Shown here: one piece after another, positions 43,758 to 54,582 of the stretch | Position numbering within the stretch: the stretch's first letter is position 1 | Layout: each line of letters begins with the position of its first letter | NCBI GenBank assembly: GCA_032718475.1 | Contig: JAUCBJ010005028.1 | Coordinates: forward strand, 51,450 to 115,449 | DNA length: 64,000 nucleotides | Direction of reading: 5' to 3' | Source of the DNA: Nemertoderma westbladi | Taxonomy: Eukaryota > Xenacoelomorpha > Nemertodermatida > Nemertodermatidae | Position numbers and translations under genes: made by a program | Notes under the pieces: model-generated | What the model saw: only the letters and a program-made list of their open reading frames with translations | Database searches by the model: none | Told to the model about the DNA's origin: nothing

Positions 43758-43765
43758 GCGCTCAC

Positions 43766-44360
43766 TGGTGATTGGCGAGATTCTAAGACAATGCTGCTTC
43801 ATAATGACGGTTATCTTTTGGAGGGATTGGAAGTTAAATTAATCGGTAAGAGCGGGGAAACTGTACCAGTAAACACTCTCGGTGAGCTCTGCTTTAGAGG
43901 ACATTCAGTGTTTGCAGGTTACTGGGAGAATGAAGAGAAGACGAGAGAATCGATGGAATCCAATGGATGGTTTAAAACCGGGGACTTGGGGACAATGGAT
44001 GAAAACGGCTACGTGAACATCGTAAGTCGAGTAAAAGATCTAATTATAAGGGGAGGGGATAATGTTTTTGCGATTGATATTGAGGATGTTCTACTAAATC
44101 ACCCAGGGATTAAATACGTCAGCGTATTCGGCGTACCGGACCAGCGACTGGGAGAGAAGGTTGCCGTTGCGGTTCAACTTAAAGAAGAAGTTTCGATGAG
44201 TGAAGACGAAGTTAAAGATTACGTGAAAGAGAGGATGGCTCGCTACAAAGTTCCAGAATACGTGAGATTTGTGGATGACTTTCCTTTTAATACTATAGGT
44301 AAAGTGAAGAAATTTATGTTGCAGGATGACTTTATTAAGCACTTTAACATTCATCCATAA
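43766..44360 (+). pseudogene. ACSF2: ACSF2-like acyl-CoA synthetase, C-terminal part
   Basis: Continues in phase from 42158 once one target duplication is discounted. Motifs are GELCFRGHSVFAGYW, GWFKTGDLG (A7, with the ATP-ribose-binding Asp), the hinge VSRVKDLIIRGGDNVFAIDIE (A8) and GKVKKFML near the end (A10 Lys region). It ends with a TAA at 44358-44360. All conserved motifs are intact, so the damage to the gene is confined to the insertion. An internal Met at 43791 exists but would give only the mobile C-terminal domain, not an active enzyme. Confidence 0.9.
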
Positions 44361-45220
44361 ATGGACTCACTACCAACATGATATGTTCTACAGTATTTTA
44401 GATAATTTGTTTTAAACTGTCAGCGTTGCATTTTAGTTTGTGAGAAATGCTCACCACGCATTATAAGTTGGAATGAAAACAAAAACTATCAAATAATCAG
44501 TTTTTCGTTTAAAATGCTATATTGATGATCGTATTACTAACTCTTGTTTCAAATTATCTGCACGTATATTTTTAGGTAATAATTATTGATTACGAAATTA
44601 AAACATTATTGGATTGTACCGGTACATGTAAACAGTACATACGTAGTCCTATGTATACTGCTACTTACTTCTTATTTATTATATAGAGTTTACAGCTGTA
44701 GGCCTATGTAAGTAGAAATTAGTGTCAACAGTATGAGAATAGAAAATATTTTATAGTATTAAATTTATTATATTGTGTTAATGTATTTCCAGATAACGTA
44801 AAAAGTAAATTACATGCACTAAAACGTTAAAATTAATTTAAAATCCGATTTTAATTTAATATTAAGGTTGTTTGGGGGGGGGGGGGACTCTTGCCTGTTG
44901 GTTCAATCAACGTCCTTCCTTTCCAGAGTAAAATTGATGCAAATAAGAACAGATTCCCCTAAAAAATTTACTGTAACCGGGGCTATGTACTTCGTATATT
45001 AATAAATTGTAATAGATACACCCACAAACGGGGTAAAATGGCAGACAATATAAAATATGAACGGAGAGACATAACTTGAATTTGTTCAACATTTCCTCCC
45101 ATTATCATAAAGGTTTTCCCTTCTGTATAAAATAAACATTAATTTAAACAAAATATTCAAATGAATTAAATGAGGCAGCCAACTAACTACAAGATTGCGT
45201 ATAGATTGCATATAAGTGTT
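44361..45220. other. Intergenic, with a G13 run; no gene seen
   Basis: AT-rich sequence with poly-G at 44874-44886. Confidence 0.5.
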
Positions 45221-45279
45221 GTTATAAATTATTTATTTAAAAAAGAGTTTAAAAACTTGCCCATTGATAAAGCGATTTA

Positions 45280-45854
45280 TTATTCTTTGTGCAGTCTGTT
45301 GTTAAGTGATACAGCTCTGCCGTATTCCCGCAAAAACTGCAGAGGCAACTTGAAGATGGGAGATGAAAACCTTTGAGACATAAAAGATGGTGAAAACCGT
45401 GGCAGCTGTAGCGAGTCACAATGTGGCGTTTTGGTTGCAAGCAATCCATCCAGCTCCTGTCTGTGAAGGCTATGGAAGACCAGTAATAAGTCCAATGTAA
45501 CTTTGTACAACTGGAAAGCGTCTGTATAATCGAGTCTGAGCTGAGATTGCAATGAGACACGAATCGGTTGACGATTACATAGAGTAAATACTAGGCGGTT
45601 GCGGGTCGTTTTGTGCAGTCCCAGGCAGCGTTTCAGAAAGGTGGCTTCGATTTTGTTTATGTTTTTAAAGTCTCTAGGGATCATATGTTGCAGTAATTAG
45701 TCAAACCGCAGGTGAATATGGGTTTAATTTGTATCTCAAAAAGACGTATAGCGGTTGATAATGAAAGATTTCTTGGCGATTTTATCGAATATATTGATGT
45801 CAGAGCTTTACACATAATGTTGACTACATGCAAGTTAAATGCATAGCCTCGTTT
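45280..45854 (-). pseudogene. LINE protein, C-terminal part after RT
   Basis: Two overlapping frames (45280-45684 and 45681-45875) together give NVKRGYAFNLHVV, IKPIFTCGLTNYC and EATFLKRCLGLHKTTRNRL. This is the layout of the region behind the RT thumb in many non-LTR elements (K-x-x-K-R-x-L-G-L). A frameshift lies near 45681. The frame ends in the left 71-bp repeat. Confidence 0.65.
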
Positions 45855-45862
45855 AACATTGC

Positions 45863-47558
45863 CACTGGGCGGCACTTTTGCCGCCTAGTTGAATTAATAT
45901 GCCGCCCAGTCAAGCCAGGAATGCCTTCAAAATTGAATCAAACTATACTGATAAATAAATTAAAAATAGTTCGTTTAATCTTTATGCACTAAACTTTGTT
46001 CCTCAACATTCTAAACGTTGTTAGTTTAACCGCTGTCATATCCTAACATTTTTTCCTCAGATAGTTTAACCGCTGTCATATTACTCAGTTAGTTTAATCG
46101 CTATCCTAACCGTTGTTGTTTCTCAATTAGTTTATCCGATGTCCTAACCTTTGTTCCTTAGTTACTATAACCGCTGTCCCAACCTTTGTTCCTCAGTTAG
46201 TTTAACCGCTGTCCTAACCTTTGTTCATCAATTAGTTTAATCAGTTAATATATCCGCTGTCCCAACCTTTGTTCCTTAGTTAGTATAACCGCTGTCCCAA
46301 CCTTTGTTCCTCAGTTAGTTTAACCGCTGTCCTAACCTTTGTTCATCAGTTAGTTTAACCGGTTTTATAACCTTTGTTCCTCAGTTAGTTTAACTGCTGT
46401 CCTAACCTTTGTTCATCAGTTAGTTTAACCGGGTTTCTAACCTTTATTCCACAGTTAGTTTAATCAGTTAGTGTAACCGCTGTCCCAACCTTTGTTCCTC
46501 AGTTAGTTTAACAGCTGCCCTAACCTTTGTTCATCCGTTAGTTTAACCGGTTTTGTAACCTTTGTTCCTCAGTTAGTTTAACTGCTGTCCTAACCTTTGT
46601 TCATCAGTTAGTTTAATCAGTTAATATATCCGCTGTCCCAACCTTTGTTCCTTAGTTAGTATAACCGCTGTCCCAACCTTTGTTCCTCAGTTAGTTTAAC
46701 CGCTGTCCTAACCTTTGTTCATCAGTTAGTTTAACCGGTTTTATAACCTTTGTTCCTCAGTTAGTTTAACTGCTGTCCTAACCTTTGTTCATCAGTTAGT
46801 TTAACCGGGTTTCTAACCTTTATTCCACAGTTAGTTTAATCAGTTAGTGTAACCGCTGTCCCAACCTTTGTTCCTCAGTTAGTTTAACAGCTGCCCTAAC
46901 CTTTGTTCATCCGTTAGTTTAACCGGTTTTGTAACCTTTGTTCCTCAGTTAGTTTAACTGCTGTCCTAACCTTTGTTCATCAGTTAGTTTAACCGGGTTT
47001 CTAACCTTTATTCCACAGTTAGTTTAATCATTTAGTATAACCGCTCTCCCAACATTTGTTCATCAGTTAGTTTAACTGCTGTCCTATCCTAACCTTTGTT
47101 CATCAGTTAGTTTAACCGGTTTTATAACCTTTGTTCCTTAGTTAGTTTAACCGCTGTCCTAACCTTTGTTCATCAGTTAGTTTAACCGGGTTTCTAACCT
47201 TTATTCCACAGTTAGTTTAATCATTTAGTATAACCGCTCTCCCAACCTTTGTTCATCAGTTGGTTTAACTGCTGTCCGATCCTAACCTTTGTTCCACAGT
47301 TAGTTTAACCGGGGTTCTAACCTTTGTTCTTCAGTTAGTTAAACAGCTGTCCCAACCTTTCCTTTGTTCCACAGATAGTTTAACCAATGTGTTAACATTT
47401 GATCCTCCTCAGTTAGTTTAACTGCTGTTGTCCTAACTTTTGTTCATTAGTTAGTTTAACCGCTGCCCTAACCTCTGTTCCTCAGTTGTTCCTTCTCTCA
47501 GTAGTTTGACCTTAATTTCATAACCTACTTTGCATTACAGAATATGTGCCGCCCAGTG
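45863..47558. mobile_element. TIR element whose interior is a minisatellite
   Basis: Perfect 13-bp inverted termini CACTGGGCGGCAC (45863-45875) and GTGCCGCCCAGTG (47546-47558). The flanking octamers AACATTGC and AAAAATGC agree at 6 of 8 positions, a possible aged 8-bp target duplication. It interrupts the LINE protein-coding region. Almost all internal sequence is a 35-bp tandem array; no transposase is present. Confidence 0.75.
46000..47500 (+). repeat. 35-bp minisatellite with higher-order period of about 376 bp
   Basis: Units of CCTAACCTTTGTTCCTCAG plus TTAGTTTAACCGCTGT with many variants (TTCATCAG, CCGGGTTTCTAACC). Rare variants, such as GTTAATATATCCGC at about 46245 and 46621 and TTTATTCCACAG at about 46443 and 46819, recur at about 376 bp. 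Each unit contains a pyrimidine-rich stretch ending in CAG. Confidence 0.92.
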
Positions 47559-47566
47559 AAAAATGC

Positions 47567-47771
47567 TTAAAAGAGGCTATGGTTAAATGACAAGCGGGTT
47601 GATAGAGTTATACCTAAATATTTGTAAATGGTGGTTATACGAACTGAATTCCCGCTATATGTGAATTTATCTAAGCTGCTTAAGCGTCCGCCTCGGCGAA
47701 ACTTTATTATTTCTGTTTTGGTAAGGCATGCTTCTAAACCGTTAAGCTTAGCTACTGCATCAATACAATTC
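47567..47771 (-). pseudogene. LINE RT, region just after the catalytic motif
   Basis: Encodes NCIDAVAKLNGLEACLTKTE and YKYLGITLSTRLSFN, the post-YxDD helix and thumb hallmarks (L-x-x-N-x-x-K-T and Y-L-G). It is cut off on one side by the minisatellite element and on the other by the hairpin insertion. Confidence 0.7.
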
Positions 47772-48140
47772 TTAATAAGGAATGATCTGGCCCTGATTAC
47801 CGGTGGAAACATAACGCCAAGGGTAGTATGCAGAAAGATCTTTTTCAGGTAACCAAAAAGAGTTTAATCGCCAAATATTTCAACCACGTATAATAAATAA
47901 CAATATTATACTTCAGGCCTTCATCAGTGGCTAACACGGCAATGCTACAACTATAAGAACTACCGGCAGTAATTAGTGCTGTTGGTGCCGGTAGTTCTTA
48001 TAGTTGTAGCATTGCCGTGTTAGCCACTGATGAAGGCCTGAAGTATAATATTGTTATTTATTATACGTGGTTGAAATATTTGGCGATTAAACTCTTTTTG
48101 GTTACCTGAAAAAGATCTTTCTGCATACTACCCTTGGCGT
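47772..48140 (-). mobile_element. Hairpin insertion with 155-bp perfect arms
   Basis: Arms 47814-47968 and 47986-48140 are perfect inverted copies around a 17-bp spacer. TCAATACAATTCT is present on both sides of the insertion (47759-47771 and 48141-48153), which with adjoining bases makes a direct repeat of about 15 bp like a target duplication inside the RT codons for QNCIDA. The ends contain CCACTGATGAAGGCCTGAAG. It may derive from a head-to-head copy of a retroelement end, perhaps Penelope-like; that origin is a guess. Confidence 0.8.
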
Positions 48141-48759
48141 CAATACAATTCTGGAGCGCATCCCGTGAATCTGTGGAGAAAACTACATCGTCGGCAAATA
48201 GATTCGGAGACAAAATTCACTTAATCAGATTATACATTTTACCTTTGATGTTATACTGGATTCTTAGCTTCGCTAGTAGTCTTTCACGGGGGATCGTATC
48301 AAAAGCTTTTCTAAAATCGATAAATATCACGTAAAGCGGATTTTTTGGACGAGAAAGTTTACTGGAGATCCTCTTTATCAGGAGTGAAATCGGTCCAAAC
48401 GTTGATCTTCCGCACATAAACCCATATTGTTCATTTGGAATATGTGAATCTAAGTATTTTCGTAATCTTCTTCCGACGAAGCCAGTGAGAATGGGTTAAA
48501 CAACAGTGCGATGCCTCTGTAATTGTCTGCTTCTTCTCGGCTGCCTTTACCTTTATATAGTACCTTAATCAAACTTTCCTTCCAAGATTTAATTCCACTA
48601 CCGGCGTTGAAACAATTAATGTTGAAGAAGGTTGTCCACAAGATTAGGGTAATCGGGAGAGCGGCTTTAAGTATTTCGTAAGGCAACCATTATTCGGGTC
48701 CTCCACATTTACCATTACCATACTGTTTCGCAACTTCTTCTTCCGTGAAGTTGTCATTT
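48141..48759 (-). pseudogene. LINE reverse transcriptase, fingers/palm part, frame-broken
   Basis: Successive pieces encode FTEEEVAKQYGNG, LPYEILKAALPITLIL, LIKVLYKGKGSREEADNYRG, CGRSTFGPISLL, YVIFIDFRKAFDTIPRERL and LFADDVVFSTDSRDAL. These are RT motifs in normal order, with the catalytic FADD box intact. Frameshifts separate the pieces near 48450. No endonuclease domain is present upstream. The clade cannot be fixed by eye. Confidence 0.8.
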
Positions 48760-48830
48760 CACAAAGAATAATAAATCGCTTTATCAATGGGCAAGTTTTT
48801 AAGCTCTTTTTTAAATAAATATTTTATAAC

Positions 48831-49079
48831 TCTTAAACATATTAAATTAAATTAATATTTTGTGCTTTTACTGTAGTACACTAATGCCTCCACTTGGCTT
48901 GATTATTATTATTATATAAGTGTTGTTCAACATGTTGGTCAAGTATAAGACTTATTTTGATAAACTCGTGTTCTCTTCATCAGGTCATCATCATCAGAAT
49001 GTACAATCCTTGAATGTCCTGGTGATCACGTAGGAGTCTTCTGAGATCTAGGATATTGGATTCGGAGATCTGCTGAAGA
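48831..49079. other. AT-rich spacer, no gene seen
   Basis: Includes short TCATCA runs near 48980-49000. Nothing else was recognised. Confidence 0.4.
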
Positions 49080-49490
49080 TCGAAGATCCCCAAATACGAG
49101 ATTCGGTTACCACTTATTCCGGGCAGCAGTAGAGTCTGTGGTGTTATACGGCAGTCTATGTTGGGCTCTTACTGCATAAGACACCGATCCCTTGGTGGTA
49201 GGCCTACATACACAGATGCTGCGCAGTGCATGGGTCATGCGGAATATGACAAAATGCTTACTTGACAAACCAGAGACTTATATACAATCTCATCAGTATC
49301 CTCTTATTGCCAAAACGAATCAATTCGCATTAGTTTATTTTCCGGCTTTGGTGAACTGATAAGCTTGTGCGTGAACGATACTGCAGTCCGGTTGTGGGAG
49401 GAACCGTGAGGCCTATTCAGTTGTTGACATTCCTGAAAGTCTGTTAATAGAAACTGGTCTTTCACGCGATGAATTGGGGATTAAACACTG
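49080..49490 (+). pseudogene. Second LINE fragment (C-terminal region of RT protein)
   Basis: Reading across broken frames gives RAAVESVVLYGSLCWALT, then LHTQMLRSAWVMRN and later IPESLLIETGLSRDEL. These resemble the post-RT region of RTE/jockey-type proteins (F-R-A-x-V-E-S-V-L-L-Y-G and D-T-G-L-x-x-x-E-L). It is heavily decayed. Confidence 0.55.
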
Positions 49491-49780
49491 CTGATTGTTA
49501 ATTGTGTAGGTGTTGCGTTGCAAAGGATGTCAGAAATACATCCTGGTTGTGAATGGGTCAAAGGCAGCCAGCAAGCAATCTTGGTGGTATGGGTCGATAT
49601 AATATGTACGTGGGGCGAGCCATGAAGTCTAGGTGAGCCTTTGGATAAAGGCATAATTATTAGTTCACTAATAACTCGGTCAATCATTGACGAAATCGAA
49701 TCAAACTTGGTACACATGAAGTCTATTAAAACCTTCAAAAGTTTAAAGATTATACAAACAAGCAGACTTTTATAGTTCTA

Positions 49781-49915
49781 CAGGCCTCCCAGAGTTTCCT
49801 TTTTTCCTTTTTTTCCCTTTTTTTAGAACGTTTCCTTTTTTTCCTTTTTTTTAGAATTTTCCCTTTTTTCCTTTTTTTTGTGTCCATTTTCTCACCTTTT
49901 TTTCCTTTTTTTAGT
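49781..49915 (+). repeat. Polypyrimidine block (CCTTTTTTT)n beginning CAGGCCTCCCAG
   Basis: Repeated TTTCCTTTTTTTCC units on the plus strand. The first bases form an 11/12 inverted match with 52946-52957 (CTGGGAGGGCTG). Confidence 0.7.
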
Positions 49916-50843
49916 TCAGAAAATAGCCTGCTGTAAGTTGTAACATGTTCTGTTCAGTACAAGGCAGTGGGGAGACAGCTGGACAGGTCGTGCAGTTTAA
50001 TCAATTACCGGTACTGTACCACTGTCTGACTGTAGTTCCATATATGACGATTTCAGTACTTACTATATACTATCAGTATAATAGTCCTTGGCTTGGCAGT
50101 AAACTAATATAACAATGTACAGGGCAAGTGATTTTCCTGTTATCTGCAATCATACTTAACGGTACCAGTACCAATGGAAACCATTAGATCCAAGCAATCA
50201 TTGGCAGATAAGCTGAAATTTCAGCTTGCTGCTGATATTGACAAGGTTATAACAGAGATTGACGGGCATATGCCTATTATATTTTGATTAGATATTTTTT
50301 TACAAAAATCACAAGCTAAGCTACCATAAAAATGTAGTTGTGGAGAGAACTTTAATATATTTATTTCTGAGACAGAGGCTGTCTCTGTCTCAAAAAATAT
50401 GTATATTAATGTTATCTCTGCAGCTACATTTTTAGCCTGTGATTTATTATAATTGACGCAAAACCGCCTTGGTGAATCAACAATGATGATTTCAATTTAG
50501 GGAAAGGAAGAGGTTGCAGTGGCAGTCTATTGTAACCAAAACAATTAAAGAAAGTCTATAACACGGTTACAGATTCATTTTTGCTCGCAATCGGCTGTTA
50601 TTTGCGTCCATTTTCCCCTGGATATAGCCACGACCGGAAATCCATTCCAAAGGTTTTATTTCACTTTCAAACTAAAGTTATATTTACAATCATTTGATAA
50701 ACCTCTATCAATGACCATCAATCGGCCGAGCTCAATCATCTCTGATAACTAGGCAAAAAAGTTGAAAGTATCTGTATAATAATATTAATATATTAACTGT
50801 ATTCTTTTATTCAATTCAATTATTTGCTGCATTCAGGGATGTT
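49916..50843. other. AT-rich, no gene seen
   Basis: Between the polypyrimidine block and the endonuclease-type ORF. No RT motifs were found, so the retroelement is 5'-truncated. Confidence 0.45.
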
Positions 50844-52157
50844 TTGCCTGACATCACACTGACCCCTGCGGAAGACTTAATCATTCTGGGCTCCCCAATC
50901 GGACCAAGGGCACTGACATCTGCATTGACAGATAAGTATGACGCTCTGAAAGTGTTTGCAAGTCGCCTCCTCATCCTAAACAGCCATGATGCCTACTACC
51001 TTCTCCGTAACTGCCTTGCTATCCCAAAGCTAACTTATATACTCAGAACTTCACCTGCATTTGTGGCAAAGGAAATCCTCTCTGATATGGACAACTGTCT
51101 ACGTGAGACCCTAGCATCCATTACCAATGCGTCTATGACTGAATCAGTTTGGAGGCAGGCCACCCTACCATGTTGCCTGGGAGGGATTGGTATCCCAATG
51201 CCATCTGTAGTTGCTCCTGGTGCATATCTGGCTTCCGTCAGTAAATGCCGTTCCCTAACAAACCAAATTCATACTGTCGATGCCCCTGCAACAACATTCC
51301 AAGACGCACTAAATGTCTGGCGTTCACTAGGTGGAACTTGTATTCCAAATCAACTTGACTCACAGAGAAGTTGGCTTGAACCGCTCTATAAGCTTCAGGC
51401 TGACCAGTTACTTACATCCGCAAGTCCATCAGATACAGGTCGTATCAGGGGGTGCCAGGCACCAGGATCTGCCGACTGGTTGAACACACTTCCATCTGGA
51501 ACACTTGCCCTCCGTTTGTCGAATGTACAGTTTACGATAGCTGCTGGCCTACGCCTCGGTGCACCTGTTTGTACTCCCCATACTTGTGTATGTGGCGCTG
51601 AAGCTGATGGTCTTGGCTACCACTCTTTGTCGTGCAAATCGACAAAGAGTAAACACGGACGACATAGGGAGGGGAATAACGCCATACATAGAGCGTTTTC
51701 TTCGGCAGAGATCCCGTCCACACTTGAACCTGTTGGACTCTGCAGGAATGATGGCAAGCGGCCAGACGGCGCAACTCACCTAAACTGGTCCCAGGGAAAA
51801 AGACTGGCATGGGACTTTACTTGTGTGAATCGCATGGCAGCTTCATACAGCAATTTGGCTGAATCGGAGGGTTCTGCCGTAGCCGAAATGGCCGAAGCTA
51901 GAAAGATCGCCAAATACAGCGACATTTCGTCTACTGTCATTCTCCAACCAATCGCGGTGGAAACGCTAGGAGGATTTGGTCCTCTGACTTTAAAGTTCCT
52001 CCGCGAAATCGGGAGAAAGACAATATCAGTCAACGGCGACCCGCGCTCTTCTATATACTTGAGACAGCGCCTCGGCATCTGCGTACAGGCTGGAAATGCC
52101 TCTTGCATCATCGAGTCACTAAACTACACGCCACCGATACCAGTAAAAGAACTTTAA
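50844..52157 (+). CDS. Retroelement Pol C-terminus: post-RT region plus restriction-like endonuclease
   Basis: 437 codons; coding may begin slightly earlier (about 50828). Residues 1-100 (LIILGSPIGPRALTS, LLRNCLAIPKLTYILRTSP) match the region just behind the RT in a class of animal retroelements whose upstream RT is missing here. GGIGIPMPSVVAPGAYLAS follows, then a Cys/His cluster (CVCGAEADGLGYHSLSC, KHGRH). The restriction-like nuclease core is DGKRPDG, LAWDFT, a distal AEARKIAKY segment and VETLGGFGPLT, ending QRLGICVQAGNAS. RPDG...WDFT fits a PD-(D/E)XK active site. Family knowledge: such domains nick target DNA to prime reverse transcription. The frame is intact but without RT it is presumably dead. 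Confidence 0.75.
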   Translation: MPDITLTPAEDLIILGSPIGPRALTSALTDKYDALKVFASRLLILNSHDAYYLLRNCLAIPKLTYILRTSPAFVAKEILSDMDNCLRETLASITNASMTESVWRQATLPCCLGGIGIPMPSVVAPGAYLASVSKCRSLTNQIHTVDAPATTFQDALNVWRSLGGTCIPNQLDSQRSWLEPLYKLQADQLLTSASPSDTGRIRGCQAPGSADWLNTLPSGTLALRLSNVQFTIAAGLRLGAPVCTPHTCVCGAEADGLGYHSLSCKSTKSKHGRHREGNNAIHRAFSSAEIPSTLEPVGLCRNDGKRPDGATHLNWSQGKRLAWDFTCVNRMAASYSNLAESEGSAVAEMAEARKIAKYSDISSTVILQPIAVETLGGFGPLTLKFLREIGRKTISVNGDPRSSIYLRQRLGICVQAGNASCIIESLNYTPPIPVKEL

Positions 52158-52814
52158 CAAGACAATGTGATAGCATGGTCAGCTGACACGCATGCGTATT
52201 TTTCCCAAATGTTTTTTGGAAAAAATCCAAGTCCGTATTCGTGCTGATTCCATCTCTCGTAACAACACTGAATTATAATGATTACACCGACATCCTGGGG
52301 TCCGATCTAGCTTCATAATAGGGCAAAATTTCGTATATATTTGTAAATGATTAAATACTTGCATTTACAATCTTTTTTCTTTTTTTATACTTATTAATAT
52401 ATTTTAATATTTTTAATAATTAATATTTTAATATTAATCATAAATGCTAATTTTTACTCATTACTACATTTTACATTTGATTAAATTTACTTAGGTTAAT
52501 TTACAATAAGTTGAGTAAATTTTGTAATAACATTAATAATATTTATTAATTATTTATATATTTATTAAATCTATTGTCTATTCACTATATATTAACTATA
52601 ATTAATTTTATTATATTCCCATTGCCATTGTTCTCTTTCCTCTGTGTTTATATTTTTTACCTTTCTTTGATATCTTCCTGTCATTTAAAACAGTGACGTT
52701 TCTTATGGGATTCTTCATACAGGTAGTATATACAGTAAAGTTAATGAGATAGAATCAAGAAACAGCACTAAAGACATAATGTTTACTATTACTTTTGTAA
52801 AGATAATATCTATT
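52158..52814. other. AT-rich, no gene seen
   Basis: Very AT-rich, with stretches of (TTAATA)-like sequence. Confidence 0.5.
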
Positions 52815-52957
52815 CAGTTTTTCCCTTTTTTTTGAACTGTATCCGATCCTTTTTTTCCTTTTTTTGAACTGCATCCTTTCCTTTTTTTCCTTTTTTTTTT
52901 GAAAATATAAAATCCTTTTTTCCTTTTTTTTCTCGATTTTTTTGGCTGGGAGGGCTG
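52815..52957 (+). repeat. Second polypyrimidine block, ending CTGGGAGGGCTG
   Basis: Same CCTTTTTTTCC unit and orientation as 49781-49915, with GAACTG spacers. Its right tip is the inverted match of the left tip at 49781-49792. Confidence 0.7.
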
Positions 52958-54582
52958 AACAGTTCATCTGTTGGCCGCTAGGATATATTGCAATAAACCT
53001 AGAAGAAGTAGCTACTGTATAATTATAGAACCAACCTTCAGATTCATCAGAATTCTACCACTACTTTGTGCTGCGCGAAATCCCCACGTATGTGTTTATA
53101 TGATTGATAGCAGTATGTTGAAAATGTAGTTAATTAAGTATAAATACTCTACATCTAAAGCAGAAAATTTTCAATAAACTCTCACAATGAATCACTAAGC
53201 GATACGTTTGCATCTACACGTCACAGACATCAGACCACAACTTGACCCGAAAATGTCCGAGCTGTCGTCCTCCACATTTAACCTTGGCAAAGTTCGACGC
53301 CTTCCCATCACTTCTTTGCCATATTTGCGCACCCCGCCGTTAACAAACTAATTCTGGACAGTGCCAACTGACAATACAATACAACACAGTTCACCCATTG
53401 TGTGTCATACGAAGCCACTTATGATAATATTGCACGCGGGTAAATAGACTTTAACTTTAGTTCAACCCAGGCCTAAAGCCCTACTTTAGAAATAATTATT
53501 AGTTGTAAACGTATCTGCGAAACCGTATCGCAGTTGACAATTGGCTGTTCTACGTTCAGTGTGCTTGGATATTCATTCTGTCAAATATAATCTAACTGCC
53601 TATTTCTCCACTGAAAGAATTGAATTGAATTTATTTTCATTTCAATCAATAATTATATTATTATGATTTGTTTATTCGCTTTAAACAGCTACTTTACTTA
53701 GACGTACACAGAACCGGAAGTTATACGAACCGTTAACATATTTGTTATGATTATTTCATGATATAACTATAGCATAAAACATGTAACAACATTAATATTA
53801 ATTGTATAATTAATAATAACATTATGTATTATTTAAGCACAATTTCATCAAACGCGTAACAATATATGTAAACTTACATTTTAGTAGGACATTGTTAAAA
53901 TATTATGCCAAGAAGTGTCTTTTTTGGGAAATATTACTAACTGTGTCATATTTAAATATTATTTTTAAATAAATTGTAATAAAATATTATTTATTACTGT
54001 ACTAATGTAATTTAGCGGCCTATGTCGCGTCTTTGCCATATCCCGAAAAAATTATCCTCCTGAAGAAATATAAGGACTATTTTGTATTTTGGTAAATAAA
54101 TATGTTTTTATTTTATTCCCCAATTTAAAAAAAAAGACAAACAGACATAACAAACAGACATAACAATACTAATTTATTCACTGCTACCGACATTAACAAT
54201 ACTAATTTATTCATTGCTACCGACATAGGATGTAGTAAATATAAGATATGTGGCCACATGTAGTCTACAAAATGTATTGTGGTTTGTCCGGAATTTAATT
54301 ACAGACAATATAATACTATATCACTACTAAAAGTACAATATATTTGGTGTTTGAGTAGAGTGATATTGTAGTGTAGCACTGTAGGTGTTAGATGTTAAGT
54401 GATATAATTTTATTTGATACATACATAGAGTAGGCCTAATACTAACAATTCTATAATAGATATGGGTGCCTGGCGCAGTTAGAACTTAACTTGGGCTTTA
54501 TTGTAAAAGCAAGAGGAATTACTATTTACTAGACTAAACCGAGATACCTAAATACAGATACGAGGTCTTGGTCTACCTAGGT
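52958..54582. other. Intergenic, no gene recognised
   Basis: AT-rich sequence. A short direct repeat, TTAACAATACTAATTTATTCA-like, occurs near 54165-54215. No coding region was established. Confidence 0.45.

Larger units (their letters stand above)
45221..48830 (-). mobile_element. Non-LTR retroelement remnant bounded by 71-bp inverted repeats
   Basis: Positions 45221-45291 and 48760-48830 are inverted copies with 69 of 71 matches (core CTTGCCCATTGATAAAGCG). They enclose minus-strand reverse-transcriptase coding pieces, two nested insertions and nothing else recognised. Inverted ends are not normal for LINEs; twin-priming inversion or a chance template switch could explain them. Confidence 0.75.

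Noticed and set aside
53200-53310. Short minus-strand frame starting MGRRRTLPRLNVEDD
   Set aside because: Fewer than 40 codons, no recognised domain and no convincing splice context.
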